From Novosphingobium sp. (GTDB lineage: Bacteria > Pseudomonadota > Alphaproteobacteria > Sphingomonadales > Sphingomonadaceae), in contig NZ_JAIXPP010000056.1 in the NCBI RefSeq assembly GCF_027486195.1, positions 1-37,405 of the forward strand: a DNA stretch of 37,405 bases, written 5' to 3'. Under the pieces are notes generated by a model, which searched no databases, was not told the DNA's origin, and worked only from the letters and a program-made list of their open reading frames with translations. A program made the position numbers and the translations under genes. Of this stretch, positions 16,513 to 23,621 are shown piece by piece. Numbering within the stretch: the stretch's first letter is position 1; the number at the start of each line of letters is the position of its first letter.

Positions 16513-16525
16513 CGCGTCACCCCCG

Positions 16526-17440
16526 TCATTGGGTCACCACCGTATAGATCTCGTCCGGCCGGTAGCCGAGCCCGAGCGCCATGCGGATCGCGACGCCCAG
16601 CACGATAATGGCAAGAATCAGGCGCAGATGTTCGGGCTTGGCCTTCTGCGCAAACTGTGCGCCGACTTGCGCGCCCGTCACCGAACCGATCAGCAGCATC
16701 ACCGCCAGCACGATATCGACCGCGCGCGTTGTCAGTGCGTGCATCATCGTGGTCGCCATGGTCACGAACAGGATCTGGAACAGCGAGGTGCCGACCACCA
16801 CCGTCACCCCCATGCCGAGGATGTAGAGCATGGCGGGAACGAGGATGAACCCGCCGCCGATGCCCATCAGCATCGTGAGAATGCCTGTGAACATCCCCAG
16901 CAGCAACGGCGCCAGCGGCGAGATGTAGAGCCCCGAGCGATAGAACCGCCAGCGCAGCGGCAGGCTGGCGACGAGCGGATGATGCCGCCGCTTGCGCGCA
17001 GGCAGCGGCTTTCCGCTGCGCTCGGCCCTCAGCGCGCCGAGGCTTTCGTGCGCCATCAGGGAGCCGATCCCGCCGAGCATCAGCACATAGAGAATGTTGA
17101 TCACCGTATCGATCTGGCCGAGCGCTTGCAGCAGGCGGAACAGCAGCGCGCCAAGGCCCGTGCCGATCACGCCGCCTGCCACCAGCACGCCGCCCATCTG
17201 GTAATCGATCCCGCCGCGCCGCGCATGGGCAAACGCGCCCGAAACGCTTGCGCCCGTCACCTGGCTCGCGGCGGAGGCCGCCGCCACGGTGGGCGGCACG
17301 CCGTAGAATATGAGGAGCGGCGTTGTCAGGAAACCGCCGCCCACGCCGAACATGCCCGAAAGCAGTCCCGTCAGCGCACCCAGCGCAACGATGACAAGGC
17401 CATTGACCGAAAGATTCGCGATGGGGAGGTAGACATCCAT
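16526..17440 (-). CDS. TauE/SafE-family anion exporter
   Basis: This 304-residue permease has the TauE/SafE pattern of two repeated halves: GALTGLLSGMFGVGGGFLTTPLLIFYGVPPTVAAASAASQVTG near the N-terminus, then GMFTGILTMLMGIGGGFILVPAMLYILGM in the second half. About seven to eight helices are predicted by eye. Family members export sulfite, sulfoacetate or other organosulfur anions. Substrate cannot be assigned here. It lies directly upstream of a TIGR02186 gene on the same strand, a pairing known from other alphaproteobacteria. The start at 17440 begins MDVYLPIANLSVNGL. Confidence 0.9.
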   Translation of the reverse strand: MDVYLPIANLSVNGLVIVALGALTGLLSGMFGVGGGFLTTPLLIFYGVPPTVAAASAASQVTGASVSGAFAHARRGGIDYQMGGVLVAGGVIGTGLGALLFRLLQALGQIDTVINILYVLMLGGIGSLMAHESLGALRAERSGKPLPARKRRHHPLVASLPLRWRFYRSGLYISPLAPLLLGMFTGILTMLMGIGGGFILVPAMLYILGMGVTVVVGTSLFQILFVTMATTMMHALTTRAVDIVLAVMLLIGSVTGAQVGAQFAQKAKPEHLRLILAIIVLGVAIRMALGLGYRPDEIYTVVTQ

Positions 17441-17462
17441 CCTGACGGAGAGGCTAGCCGTT

Positions 17463-17498
17463 CCGCCGCCACTTGGAAACGTTGGCGCGGCGGTTTTT
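17463..17498 (+). terminator. Rho-independent-type hairpin oriented against flanking genes
   Basis: CCGCCGC (17463-17469) pairs with GCGGCGG (17487-17493), followed on the plus strand by TTTTT (17494-17498). The flanking genes are all on the minus strand, where the hairpin is preceded by A residues and has no T tail. The canonical form therefore points to plus-strand (antisense) transcripts, although the hairpin could also weakly terminate the gene ending at 17504. Confidence 0.5.
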
Positions 17499-17503
17499 CC
17501 CGA

Positions 17504-18691
17504 TCAGAATCCCGCCGCCACCGTCAGCGCCGGTCCCGATCCCGGCTCGGCTCGTCCGGCAACGCGAAAGCGCCAGTCCACGCCGACCCTCACGCCGATC
17601 CGCCGCGATGGCGGGCCCACCATGGTCCGCAACTCGATGCGCGGCCCCACATCGAGCCGCGCTGCCCCGCGCTGGCCGCCGCTCCAGACCCCGCCACCTG
17701 CGCTGACCTGCGCGCCGAGCAGCGGGCGCATCACCCGGCGCTGCAAGCTTGCGGAAAGGTCGTAGAACGGCGTCGCACCGCGCCCACCAGCCCAGCCGCC
17801 CTGCGCATAGGCCTCGGCCTCGATCCCCAGAGGCAGGCGCAGCGGCGGCAGTTCGGTCACGGCCATCACAACCGGACGCGTCCGTGTCTGGCCACTCTGC
17901 TCCTGCAGCCGCCATTCCCCCAGCACGGCAACCGGCAGACCCCGCAGCGGACGGACCATGAGGCCCAGCGCCGCTTCGTTCTGGCGCACCCGGTTGCCGA
18001 GCGCGCCCGAAACCCTGACGTAGGCTTGCGGCCGCAGCGCGCTCGCCGGCGCGAAGGCATAGCGCACCACGGCACCGGCCTGGCTACCGCCATAAGCCGC
18101 AGCCCCGGCTACCAGCGCCGGCGGCTGATCGCCCGCGCGCACCAGGAGCCAGCCATCAGCGGACCAGCGACGCATGCGCGGCTGCCCCTGCGCGCGCCGA
18201 GTTTGTTCGGCTTCGCGGCGCGGCCCAGCGACATAGGCCACGCGCGGCCTGCGGAGGTCCTCCCCGCCCGTCTCCTGCACCTGATAGGCGGCGACTAGTT
18301 CACCTGCGGCCATATCCGCCCCGGAGCGCGGCAAGAGCCCGGCGTGCCGGTTCTCCACTGGCCGACCGAAATCGGCAGCGCTCGTTTGCGGATAGCGCCG
18401 CACCCCGGCAGTGCCGGTGCGACGAGGCATGTTCGGCACGGCCAGCGTGGCAAGGCCGGCGTTGTGTCGGCCCGGTCCAGCCGAAGCGCCGGGCTGCAGC
18501 GCAAGTGCGGGCGGGCGCAGCGGCGGCGCAAGGCGGGCGAGCTGCGGTTTGTCCGCCGCGAGATCACCCTCCAGCGCGATGAAGGTCATCCGTATGGAGA
18601 TCCAGACGGCAAGGATCAGCGCAAGCGCAATGACCGGCTGGCCGCGCGAAATCCTGCTCCCATGTTCCACTATGCTGCCGCGCGGCGTCAT
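17504..18691 (-). CDS. Probable outer-membrane protein with NfrA C-terminal-like domain
   Basis: The 395-residue protein starts with a basic n-region and one hydrophobic segment (residues 18-37), then about 120 residues of Pro/Arg-rich linker. The C-terminal 220 residues have alternating strand patterns (WLLVRAGDQ, AVVRYAF, AYVRVSGAL, LGLMVRPL) and end in phenylalanine (TVAAGF), as many outer-membrane barrels do. The stretch with LDVGPRIELRTM and VGVDWRFRVAG resembles the C-terminal domain of phage N4 adsorption protein NfrA. The TPR region of E. coli NfrA is missing. It lies 13 bp downstream of the NfrB-like gene, so the two are almost certainly cotranscribed and may form a polysaccharide synthesis/export pair. 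The family match is by eye and moderate in strength. Confidence 0.7.
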   Translation of the reverse strand: MTPRGSIVEHGSRISRGQPVIALALILAVWISIRMTFIALEGDLAADKPQLARLAPPLRPPALALQPGASAGPGRHNAGLATLAVPNMPRRTGTAGVRRYPQTSAADFGRPVENRHAGLLPRSGADMAAGELVAAYQVQETGGEDLRRPRVAYVAGPRREAEQTRRAQGQPRMRRWSADGWLLVRAGDQPPALVAGAAAYGGSQAGAVVRYAFAPASALRPQAYVRVSGALGNRVRQNEAALGLMVRPLRGLPVAVLGEWRLQEQSGQTRTRPVVMAVTELPPLRLPLGIEAEAYAQGGWAGGRGATPFYDLSASLQRRVMRPLLGAQVSAGGGVWSGGQRGAARLDVGPRIELRTMVGPPSRRIGVRVGVDWRFRVAGRAEPGSGPALTVAAGF

Positions 18692-18704
18692 CCCGGCGCC
18701 GAAT

Positions 18705-20084
18705 TCAGCGAACCGGGGCGAGCGCGGGATGGCTCAGGTGAACGGTATGGTCCCACTTGACCCGGCCGCTGTGAAGCGAAACGAGATAGGCCGCCAGGGC
18801 GCGCCGACCGGCCATGATCGCGATCACATTGGCCAATGGCATCCGCAGCACGGCCATGATCCCCTCGCCCAGCGAATACTCATGCGCCGTGAACACCGCG
18901 CGCAGCAGGCAACGCCAGGCAAGGCCAGCAAAGTTGGCTATCAACAGCACCTCCAGCAGCGGATCGATCGGATGCGGCTGATAGAACCCCAGCTGCGAGG
19001 CAATGAACAACACAGGCGAAATGATCAGCAGCATATAGGCCGCTGCCAGCACGATGGCGGTCAGCGGCGCGCGGCGATCGCGCAGCCGCATCCACAGTTC
19101 GAGCGGGCGCCCATCCCAGCCCAGCCGGTCCCAGCCTTGGAACGCAATGCCATGCATCCACCGCGTCTTCTGCCGCACGGAAGAGCCAAGGCCGGCGGGA
19201 AAGAACTCGCGCGTCGCCACCAGCTTCCCTTCGCCATCGCGCATGCGCACGAACTTCGCCGCCCCGCCGATCTGCCTGACAAGCAGGCCGCACTCATAAT
19301 CCTCGGTCAGGCATTCGGCGGCGAACGGCGCCTCCGTCCCGCGCCGGGCCGCGATGGCTTCCACCGAAGCGCGGCTGAAGGCGCAGCCCACGCCCGCCGA
19401 AGGCAGGCCGACGCCCAGCCAATCGCGCACCACCATGGCCTTGCCGTGGGATTCGGCGAACTCGTCGCAATAGTGGCCAGCGATCCAGCGCGATCCCGCT
19501 TGCGGCTCGGGCCGAACCGGCAGTTGCACGAAGTCGGCATCGTCGAGCCCGCGATCGAGCAGCGCGAGGGCGGCGGGATGAACCATGTCCTCCGCATCGT
19601 GCAGGATCACGCTGCGCGCGCGGAAGCCGCCGCGCGTTTCGTCCTCGATCAGCGCGGCATAGAGCCGGTTGAGGCAATCCGCCTTGGTCGTCGGGCCCGC
19701 GCAATCATGCACCACGATGCGCAGCCGCGGATCGCGCGCCGCCGCCAACATCGCCATCAGCGTCGCGGGATCGTTGCGATAGCATCCGGCGTAGATGCGC
19801 AGGTCCTGCTGCGGCCAGACCCTGAGCGTGTGCGTCAGCATCGCGCCCACCACGGCCGCTTCGTGCCAGGCCGGAACCAGCACCGCGGCAACCCCGCGCA
19901 AAGGGGCGTCGCAGTCCACCGGCGCCTTGCCGGTGTGGACCCTGCCGGTCAGCCGCAGCCAGAGCCACAGGAGGTCGATTCCGAGTTCATCGAGGGTGCC
20001 CACCGCGAACCAGATCGCAGCGAACAGAAGAAGTTCATGCTCGGCACGGCCAAGCCACTCCAATGCCGTGTAAAACGGCGTCAT
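18705..20084 (-). CDS. NfrB-like inner-membrane family 2 glycosyltransferase
   Basis: The 459-residue protein has an N-terminal membrane helix (about 15-45) and a processive family 2 glycosyltransferase domain, with DAED at 163-166, TED at 260-262 and the QxxRW-type QKTRW at 305-309. Three to four C-terminal helices follow (about 330-440). The sequence pattern is that of NfrB, the inner-membrane protein needed for phage N4 adsorption in E. coli. NfrB is now known to act with NfrA in making and exporting a surface glycan. E. coli NfrB is longer and ends in a c-di-GMP-sensing domain; that extension is absent here. It is followed closely by the NfrA-like gene and is divergent from nhaA. Confidence 0.85.
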   Translation of the reverse strand: MTPFYTALEWLGRAEHELLLFAAIWFAVGTLDELGIDLLWLWLRLTGRVHTGKAPVDCDAPLRGVAAVLVPAWHEAAVVGAMLTHTLRVWPQQDLRIYAGCYRNDPATLMAMLAAARDPRLRIVVHDCAGPTTKADCLNRLYAALIEDETRGGFRARSVILHDAEDMVHPAALALLDRGLDDADFVQLPVRPEPQAGSRWIAGHYCDEFAESHGKAMVVRDWLGVGLPSAGVGCAFSRASVEAIAARRGTEAPFAAECLTEDYECGLLVRQIGGAAKFVRMRDGEGKLVATREFFPAGLGSSVRQKTRWMHGIAFQGWDRLGWDGRPLELWMRLRDRRAPLTAIVLAAAYMLLIISPVLFIASQLGFYQPHPIDPLLEVLLIANFAGLAWRCLLRAVFTAHEYSLGEGIMAVLRMPLANVIAIMAGRRALAAYLVSLHSGRVKWDHTVHLSHPALAPVR

Positions 20085-20118
20085 TTGCTTGCCCTCGCGC
20101 CGAAAGAGGCACTATCCC

Positions 20119-20170
20119 TTAGGTTCAAATTACGCCCGAATACCTAATGTGGCAACGACACCAGACCTAA
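20119..20170. promoter_or_regulatory. Three ACCTAA/TTAGGT hexamers spaced 23 bp apart
   Basis: TTAGGT at 20119-20124 and ACCTAA at 20142-20147 and 20165-20170 start exactly 23 bp apart; the first is inverted relative to the others. They lie in the 100-bp divergent region between nfrB and nhaA. Even spacing suggests binding sites for a regulator, but the motif is short. Confidence 0.35.
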
Positions 20171-20184
20171 GGATTGGTTCGAGA

Positions 20185-21357
20185 ATGGCGAGAAACCTTG
20201 GTTCTGGCGGGCTTCGCAGCAAGCTGGCAGCGAGCGAGGCGGCACCGGGTCTGGTGCTCATGGCCTGCGCTGCGGTGGCGCTTGTTCTGGCCAATTCGCC
20301 GCTCGCCCATGCGTGGCACGATCTCTTCCTCCATCCGCTGCGGTGGAGCCCGGTGGCCCGGCTCGAGAACCTGCACGAGTGGATCAACGATGGCTTGATG
20401 GCCGTGTTCTTCCTTGTCGTTGGCCTTGAAATCAAACGGGAATTCATGATGGGCGCGCTGGCTGACAACGCCCGCCGCCGCCTGCCCGTGATCGCAGCCT
20501 TCGCCGGCATGGCGGTTCCAGCCCTAGTCTATATCGGCGTGACAGGCGGCCAACCGGACCTCCGCAATGGCTGGGCCATTCCCGCCGCAACCGACATCGC
20601 CTTCGCGCTCGGCGTGCTGGCCTTGCTGGGCAGCCGAGTCCCGCCCTCGGTGCGGCTCTTCCTGCTCACGGTTGCCGTGGTCGATGATATCGGTGCCATC
20701 GCGGTTATCGCGGTGTTCTACACGGCCTCGCTTCAACTGGGCTGGATGATGCTGGGTATCGCGCTTTTCGCGGCAATGGTGGGGCTGAACCGATTCGGTG
20801 TGCGCGCGCTGCCGCCCTATCTGGTTCTGGCGTGGGCGCTATGGTTCGCGGTGCTGCATTCTGGCATCCACGCGACGGTGGCGGGCGTACTGGCCGCCTT
20901 CACCATCCCGGTCGCCCTCGATTCCCATGGGGACAGCCCGCTGCTGCGGTTGGAGCACGCCTTGGTGGGCGTGAGCGGCTTCCTGATCGTCCCGCTGTTC
21001 GGCCTTGCCAATGCCGGAGTGGCGCTGGGTGCGGGGGATCCGCTCGCGCCCCTCCCGCTGGGGATCGCGCTGGGCCTGATCGCGGGCAAGCAGGCCGGGG
21101 TCATGCTCGCGGTGCTTGGCTGCGAGCGGCTCGGCATCGCCGCCCGGCCCGCCGGCGCATCTTTCCTGCACCTCTGGGGCATGGCGCTGCTCTGCGGCAT
21201 CGGCTTCACGATGAGCCTGTTCATCGGCGCGCTCGCTTTCACCGCTGCGCCGCAATTGGTCGAGGATGCCAAGCTCGGCGTGCTGGGCGGCTCGCTCATT
21301 TCGGCGCTGGCGGGGGCGGCGGTGCTGCGCATGGCCCCGCGCGTGGCGGCAGACTGA
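20185..21357 (+). CDS. nhaA: Na+/H+ antiporter NhaA
   Basis: NhaA exchanges one sodium ion for two protons across the inner membrane and protects against sodium and alkaline pH. The 390-residue protein has the double aspartate in LTVAVVDDIGAIAVI (D167, D168), the counterparts of E. coli D163/D164. It also has ATDIAF with D137 (E. coli D133) and a conserved lysine in GKQAGVMLAVLG. About 12 membrane segments are expected. The frame is open upstream to 20089, but the ATG at 20185 matches the family and has TAAGGA 11 bases upstream. It is divergent from nfrB; three regularly spaced hexamers lie in between. Confidence 0.96.
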   Translation: MARNLGSGGLRSKLAASEAAPGLVLMACAAVALVLANSPLAHAWHDLFLHPLRWSPVARLENLHEWINDGLMAVFFLVVGLEIKREFMMGALADNARRRLPVIAAFAGMAVPALVYIGVTGGQPDLRNGWAIPAATDIAFALGVLALLGSRVPPSVRLFLLTVAVVDDIGAIAVIAVFYTASLQLGWMMLGIALFAAMVGLNRFGVRALPPYLVLAWALWFAVLHSGIHATVAGVLAAFTIPVALDSHGDSPLLRLEHALVGVSGFLIVPLFGLANAGVALGAGDPLAPLPLGIALGLIAGKQAGVMLAVLGCERLGIAARPAGASFLHLWGMALLCGIGFTMSLFIGALAFTAAPQLVEDAKLGVLGGSLISALAGAAVLRMAPRVAAD

Positions 21358-21460
21358 TCGAAAATCGCGATCACCCTGACCCGGATTCCGGGTGAAACAT
21401 CCCGGCCGAACGGGTGTAGTAGGGACCGCAACGCAGACTCGCACCGAAAGGACGAACGTG

Positions 21461-21916
21461 ATGCCCGGCGACAACGCTTCCAAGGCCCTGATCGATACGC
21501 TCAATGGCCTCCTCGCTGATTACTTCGCGCTCTATCTCAAGACCAAGAACTACCACTGGCATGTGAAGGGCCCGCAGTTCCACGATCTGCACCTCCTGTT
21601 CGATGCGCAGGCCACCGAACTCTTCGCGCTGACCGACGTGATCGCAGAGCGCGTGCGCAAGAACGGCGGGGATACGCTCACCTCGATCGGCGCCATCGCC
21701 GGCCGCACCGCGATTGCGGACGACGACCGCAGCGGCGTCGATGCCATGGCCATGGTCGCCGCGCTGCGCGACGACAACGCGGCGCTGGTCGAGCGCATCC
21801 GCGCCGCCAAGGCCGCCGCGACCGAAGCGGGTGACAACGCCACCGAAGGCATGGCCGATGATTGGACCGATCAGGCCCAGCAGCGGGTGTGGTTCCTCAG
21901 CTCGATCCTCGGCTGA
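21461..21916 (+). CDS. dps: Dps-family ferritin-like DNA-protection protein
   Basis: Dps proteins form 12-subunit shells that oxidise and store iron and shield DNA during starvation or oxidative stress. The 151-residue protein has the family core KNYHWHVKGPQFHDLHLLFDAQ. The intersubunit ferroxidase ligands fit by spacing: His32, His44, Asp48 and, from the next helix, Asp59 and Glu63. AAAGGA sits seven bases before the ATG at 21461; a GTG overlaps one codon earlier. An upstream palindrome (ACCCGGA-T-TCCGGGT, 21379-21393) lies between nhaA and this gene. A Nudix hydrolase gene follows 16 bp downstream. Confidence 0.93.
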   Translation: MPGDNASKALIDTLNGLLADYFALYLKTKNYHWHVKGPQFHDLHLLFDAQATELFALTDVIAERVRKNGGDTLTSIGAIAGRTAIADDDRSGVDAMAMVAALRDDNAALVERIRAAKAAATEAGDNATEGMADDWTDQAQQRVWFLSSILG

Positions 21917-21932
21917 CAGGCCTGCGATTCCG

Positions 21933-22418
21933 GTGTTTTCCCACCTGCCGCCCCCGCTGCACCGGGCGCTGCTGCGGATCGGCCAGCCGATTCGCCTGCG
22001 CTTGTGGGGCCTGATGCAGCGGGAAATGCGCGGGTGCGGCGTGCTTGCCTTTGATGGCAATGGGCGGCTGCTCATGGTGCGCCACAGCTACCACCAGCAG
22101 GATCGCTGGCTGCTGCCCGGCGGCGGGCTCGCGCGCGGGGAAGATCCGGTGGCTGCGGGCACGCGCGAACTGCTGGAGGAAGCGGGCTGCCGGCTGGCGG
22201 ATGGCGTGTGGATCGGCACCGATCTGCGCCGGATGCCCGGCGGATGGCTCAACCGGATCGAGCTTATCTCGGGCCTCAGTGAAGGCACGCCCTGTGCCGA
22301 TGGGCGGGAAATTGCCGAAGCGGGCTGGTTCGCGCTGGACGCCCTGCCGCCCAGCACCGGCGAAATTGTCCACACCGCTCTCGGCATCTGGCGGCAATGG
22401 CAGGCCTCAGAACGGTAG
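21933..22418 (+). CDS. Nudix hydrolase
   Basis: The 161-residue protein has a complete Nudix box: G, five residues, E, seven residues, then RELLEEAGC (within GGGLARGEDPVAAG and onward). It should hydrolyse a nucleoside diphosphate linked to another group, with Mg2+ bound by the glutamates. The substrate cannot be told from sequence. An N-terminal basic helix (LHRALLRIGQPIRLRLWGL) precedes the domain, as in related sphingomonad proteins. The start is most likely the GTG at 21933, 16 bp after the dps stop; the Shine-Dalgarno is poor, so translation may depend on dps. Its last 12 bp overlap the convergent dinB gene. Confidence 0.85.
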   Translation: MFSHLPPPLHRALLRIGQPIRLRLWGLMQREMRGCGVLAFDGNGRLLMVRHSYHQQDRWLLPGGGLARGEDPVAAGTRELLEEAGCRLADGVWIGTDLRRMPGGWLNRIELISGLSEGTPCADGREIAEAGWFALDALPPSTGEIVHTALGIWRQWQASER

Positions 22419-23543
22419 GCTGCCTTGCCCGGCTTCGTCCGCGCCCGCCGGAACCGGCGTGCTGCCCTCGCCTTCCAGCGCCGACAGCGTCAGCCCCATC
22501 AGCCGCACCGGCTGGTCCAATGGCAGCAGCGCATCGAGCAAGGCGCGCGCCGCCTCGGCAAATGTCTGCTCGTCCGCCACCGGCCCAGGCAGCGATCTGG
22601 CGCGGGTGATCGTACGAAACCCGGTGTCTTTGAGCTTGAGCGTCACCGTCCGCCCTTTGGCCCCGCTGCGCTCGATCCGCTCCCACACGATGCCGATGAT
22701 CCGCTCCAGCGCTTCACGCAGCGCGGGGCCGCTGCCGATATCGCGCTCGAACGTCCGCTCGCCGCCCACCGATTTGCGCGGCCGGTCCGCGCGTACGCGG
22801 CGCAAATCGATCCCCCGCGCGGCGCGGTAGAGATAATCGGCCTGGCTCCCGAAATGCTGGCGCAGGAAGGCGAGATCGTGCCGCGCGAGATCGGCGCCAG
22901 ACTCGATGCCCAGCGCTGTCATCTTTTCAGCGCCGCGCGGCCCCACGCCGTGGAAGCGCTTAACCGGCAGCGTGGCGACAAACGCCGCGCCCTCGCCCGG
23001 CCGGATCACACATAGGCCATCGGGCTTGTTCTGGTCGCTGGCGAGCTTGGCGAGGAACTTGTTGTACGAAACTCCCGCGCTCGCGGTCAGCCCGGTATCG
23101 GCGCGGATGCGCGCCCGGATCAGCTCGGCAATCCGGGTCGCCGATCCGATCCCGCGCAGATCGTCGGTCACGTCGAGATAGGCCTCATCCAGCGAGAGAG
23201 GCTCAACATGCGGCGTGAAGTGCAGGAAAATGGCGCGGATCTGCCGCGAGACAGCCTTGTAGACTTCGAATCGCGGTGGGCAGAAAATGAGGTCTGGGCA
23301 GAGCCGCGCCGCCCGCACCGATGGCATGGCCGATCGCACGCCGAAGACCCGCGCCTCATAGCTCGCTGCCGCCACGACCCCGCGCGCAGACGAGCCGCCG
23401 ACCGCCACCGGCTTGCCGCGAAGCGCCGGATTGTCGCGCTGTTCCACACTCGCGAAAAAGGCGTCCATATCGATATGGATCACCTTGCGCAGACCGGTGG
23501 CGGTCTCCTCATCGTCCAGATCGGTGGGCGGCAGCGCGGACAT
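22407..23543 (-). CDS. dinB: DNA polymerase IV (Y family, DinB)
   Basis: DinB is an error-prone translesion polymerase. The 378-residue protein has the catalytic carboxylates in HIDMDAFFASVE (D25, with D27) and SLDEAYLDVT (D119, E120). It also has the helix-hairpin-helix segment VKRFHGVGPRGAEKMTALG and the little-finger domain starting near KSVGGERTF. It ends in QGSLPF, which fits the beta-clamp binding motif. The ATG at 23543 has AGGG nine bases upstream; a GTG three codons earlier is possible. I did not find a convincing alphaproteobacterial LexA box (GTTC/GAAC pairs with 7-bp spacing) upstream. Its end overlaps the Nudix gene by 12 bp. Confidence 0.96.
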   Translation of the reverse strand: MSALPPTDLDDEETATGLRKVIHIDMDAFFASVEQRDNPALRGKPVAVGGSSARGVVAAASYEARVFGVRSAMPSVRAARLCPDLIFCPPRFEVYKAVSRQIRAIFLHFTPHVEPLSLDEAYLDVTDDLRGIGSATRIAELIRARIRADTGLTASAGVSYNKFLAKLASDQNKPDGLCVIRPGEGAAFVATLPVKRFHGVGPRGAEKMTALGIESGADLARHDLAFLRQHFGSQADYLYRAARGIDLRRVRADRPRKSVGGERTFERDIGSGPALREALERIIGIVWERIERSGAKGRTVTLKLKDTGFRTITRARSLPGPVADEQTFAEAARALLDALLPLDQPVRLMGLTLSALEGEGSTPVPAGADEAGQGSLPF

Positions 23544-23566
23544 GGGAGGCACCCTACCCCTTTTCG

Positions 23567-23586
23567 CAGTGCAGCATAAAGCACTG
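23567..23586. promoter_or_regulatory. Dyad between dinB and the Bcr/CflA gene
   Basis: CAGTGC (23567-23572) and GCACTG (23581-23586) form a 6-bp dyad with an AT-rich 8-bp centre in the 78-bp divergent region. It could be an operator for either gene. A second small palindrome, GGGAA-CAA-TTCCC, follows directly. Confidence 0.3.
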
Positions 23587-23621
23587 GGAACAATTCCCCG
23601 ACCTGCCTATAGGCTCCCGGC

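Noticed and set aside
23543..23621. LexA box controlling dinB
   Set aside because: GGGAACAATTCCC is a palindrome but does not fit the alphaproteobacterial GTTC-N7-GTTC or GAAC-N7-GAAC pattern.
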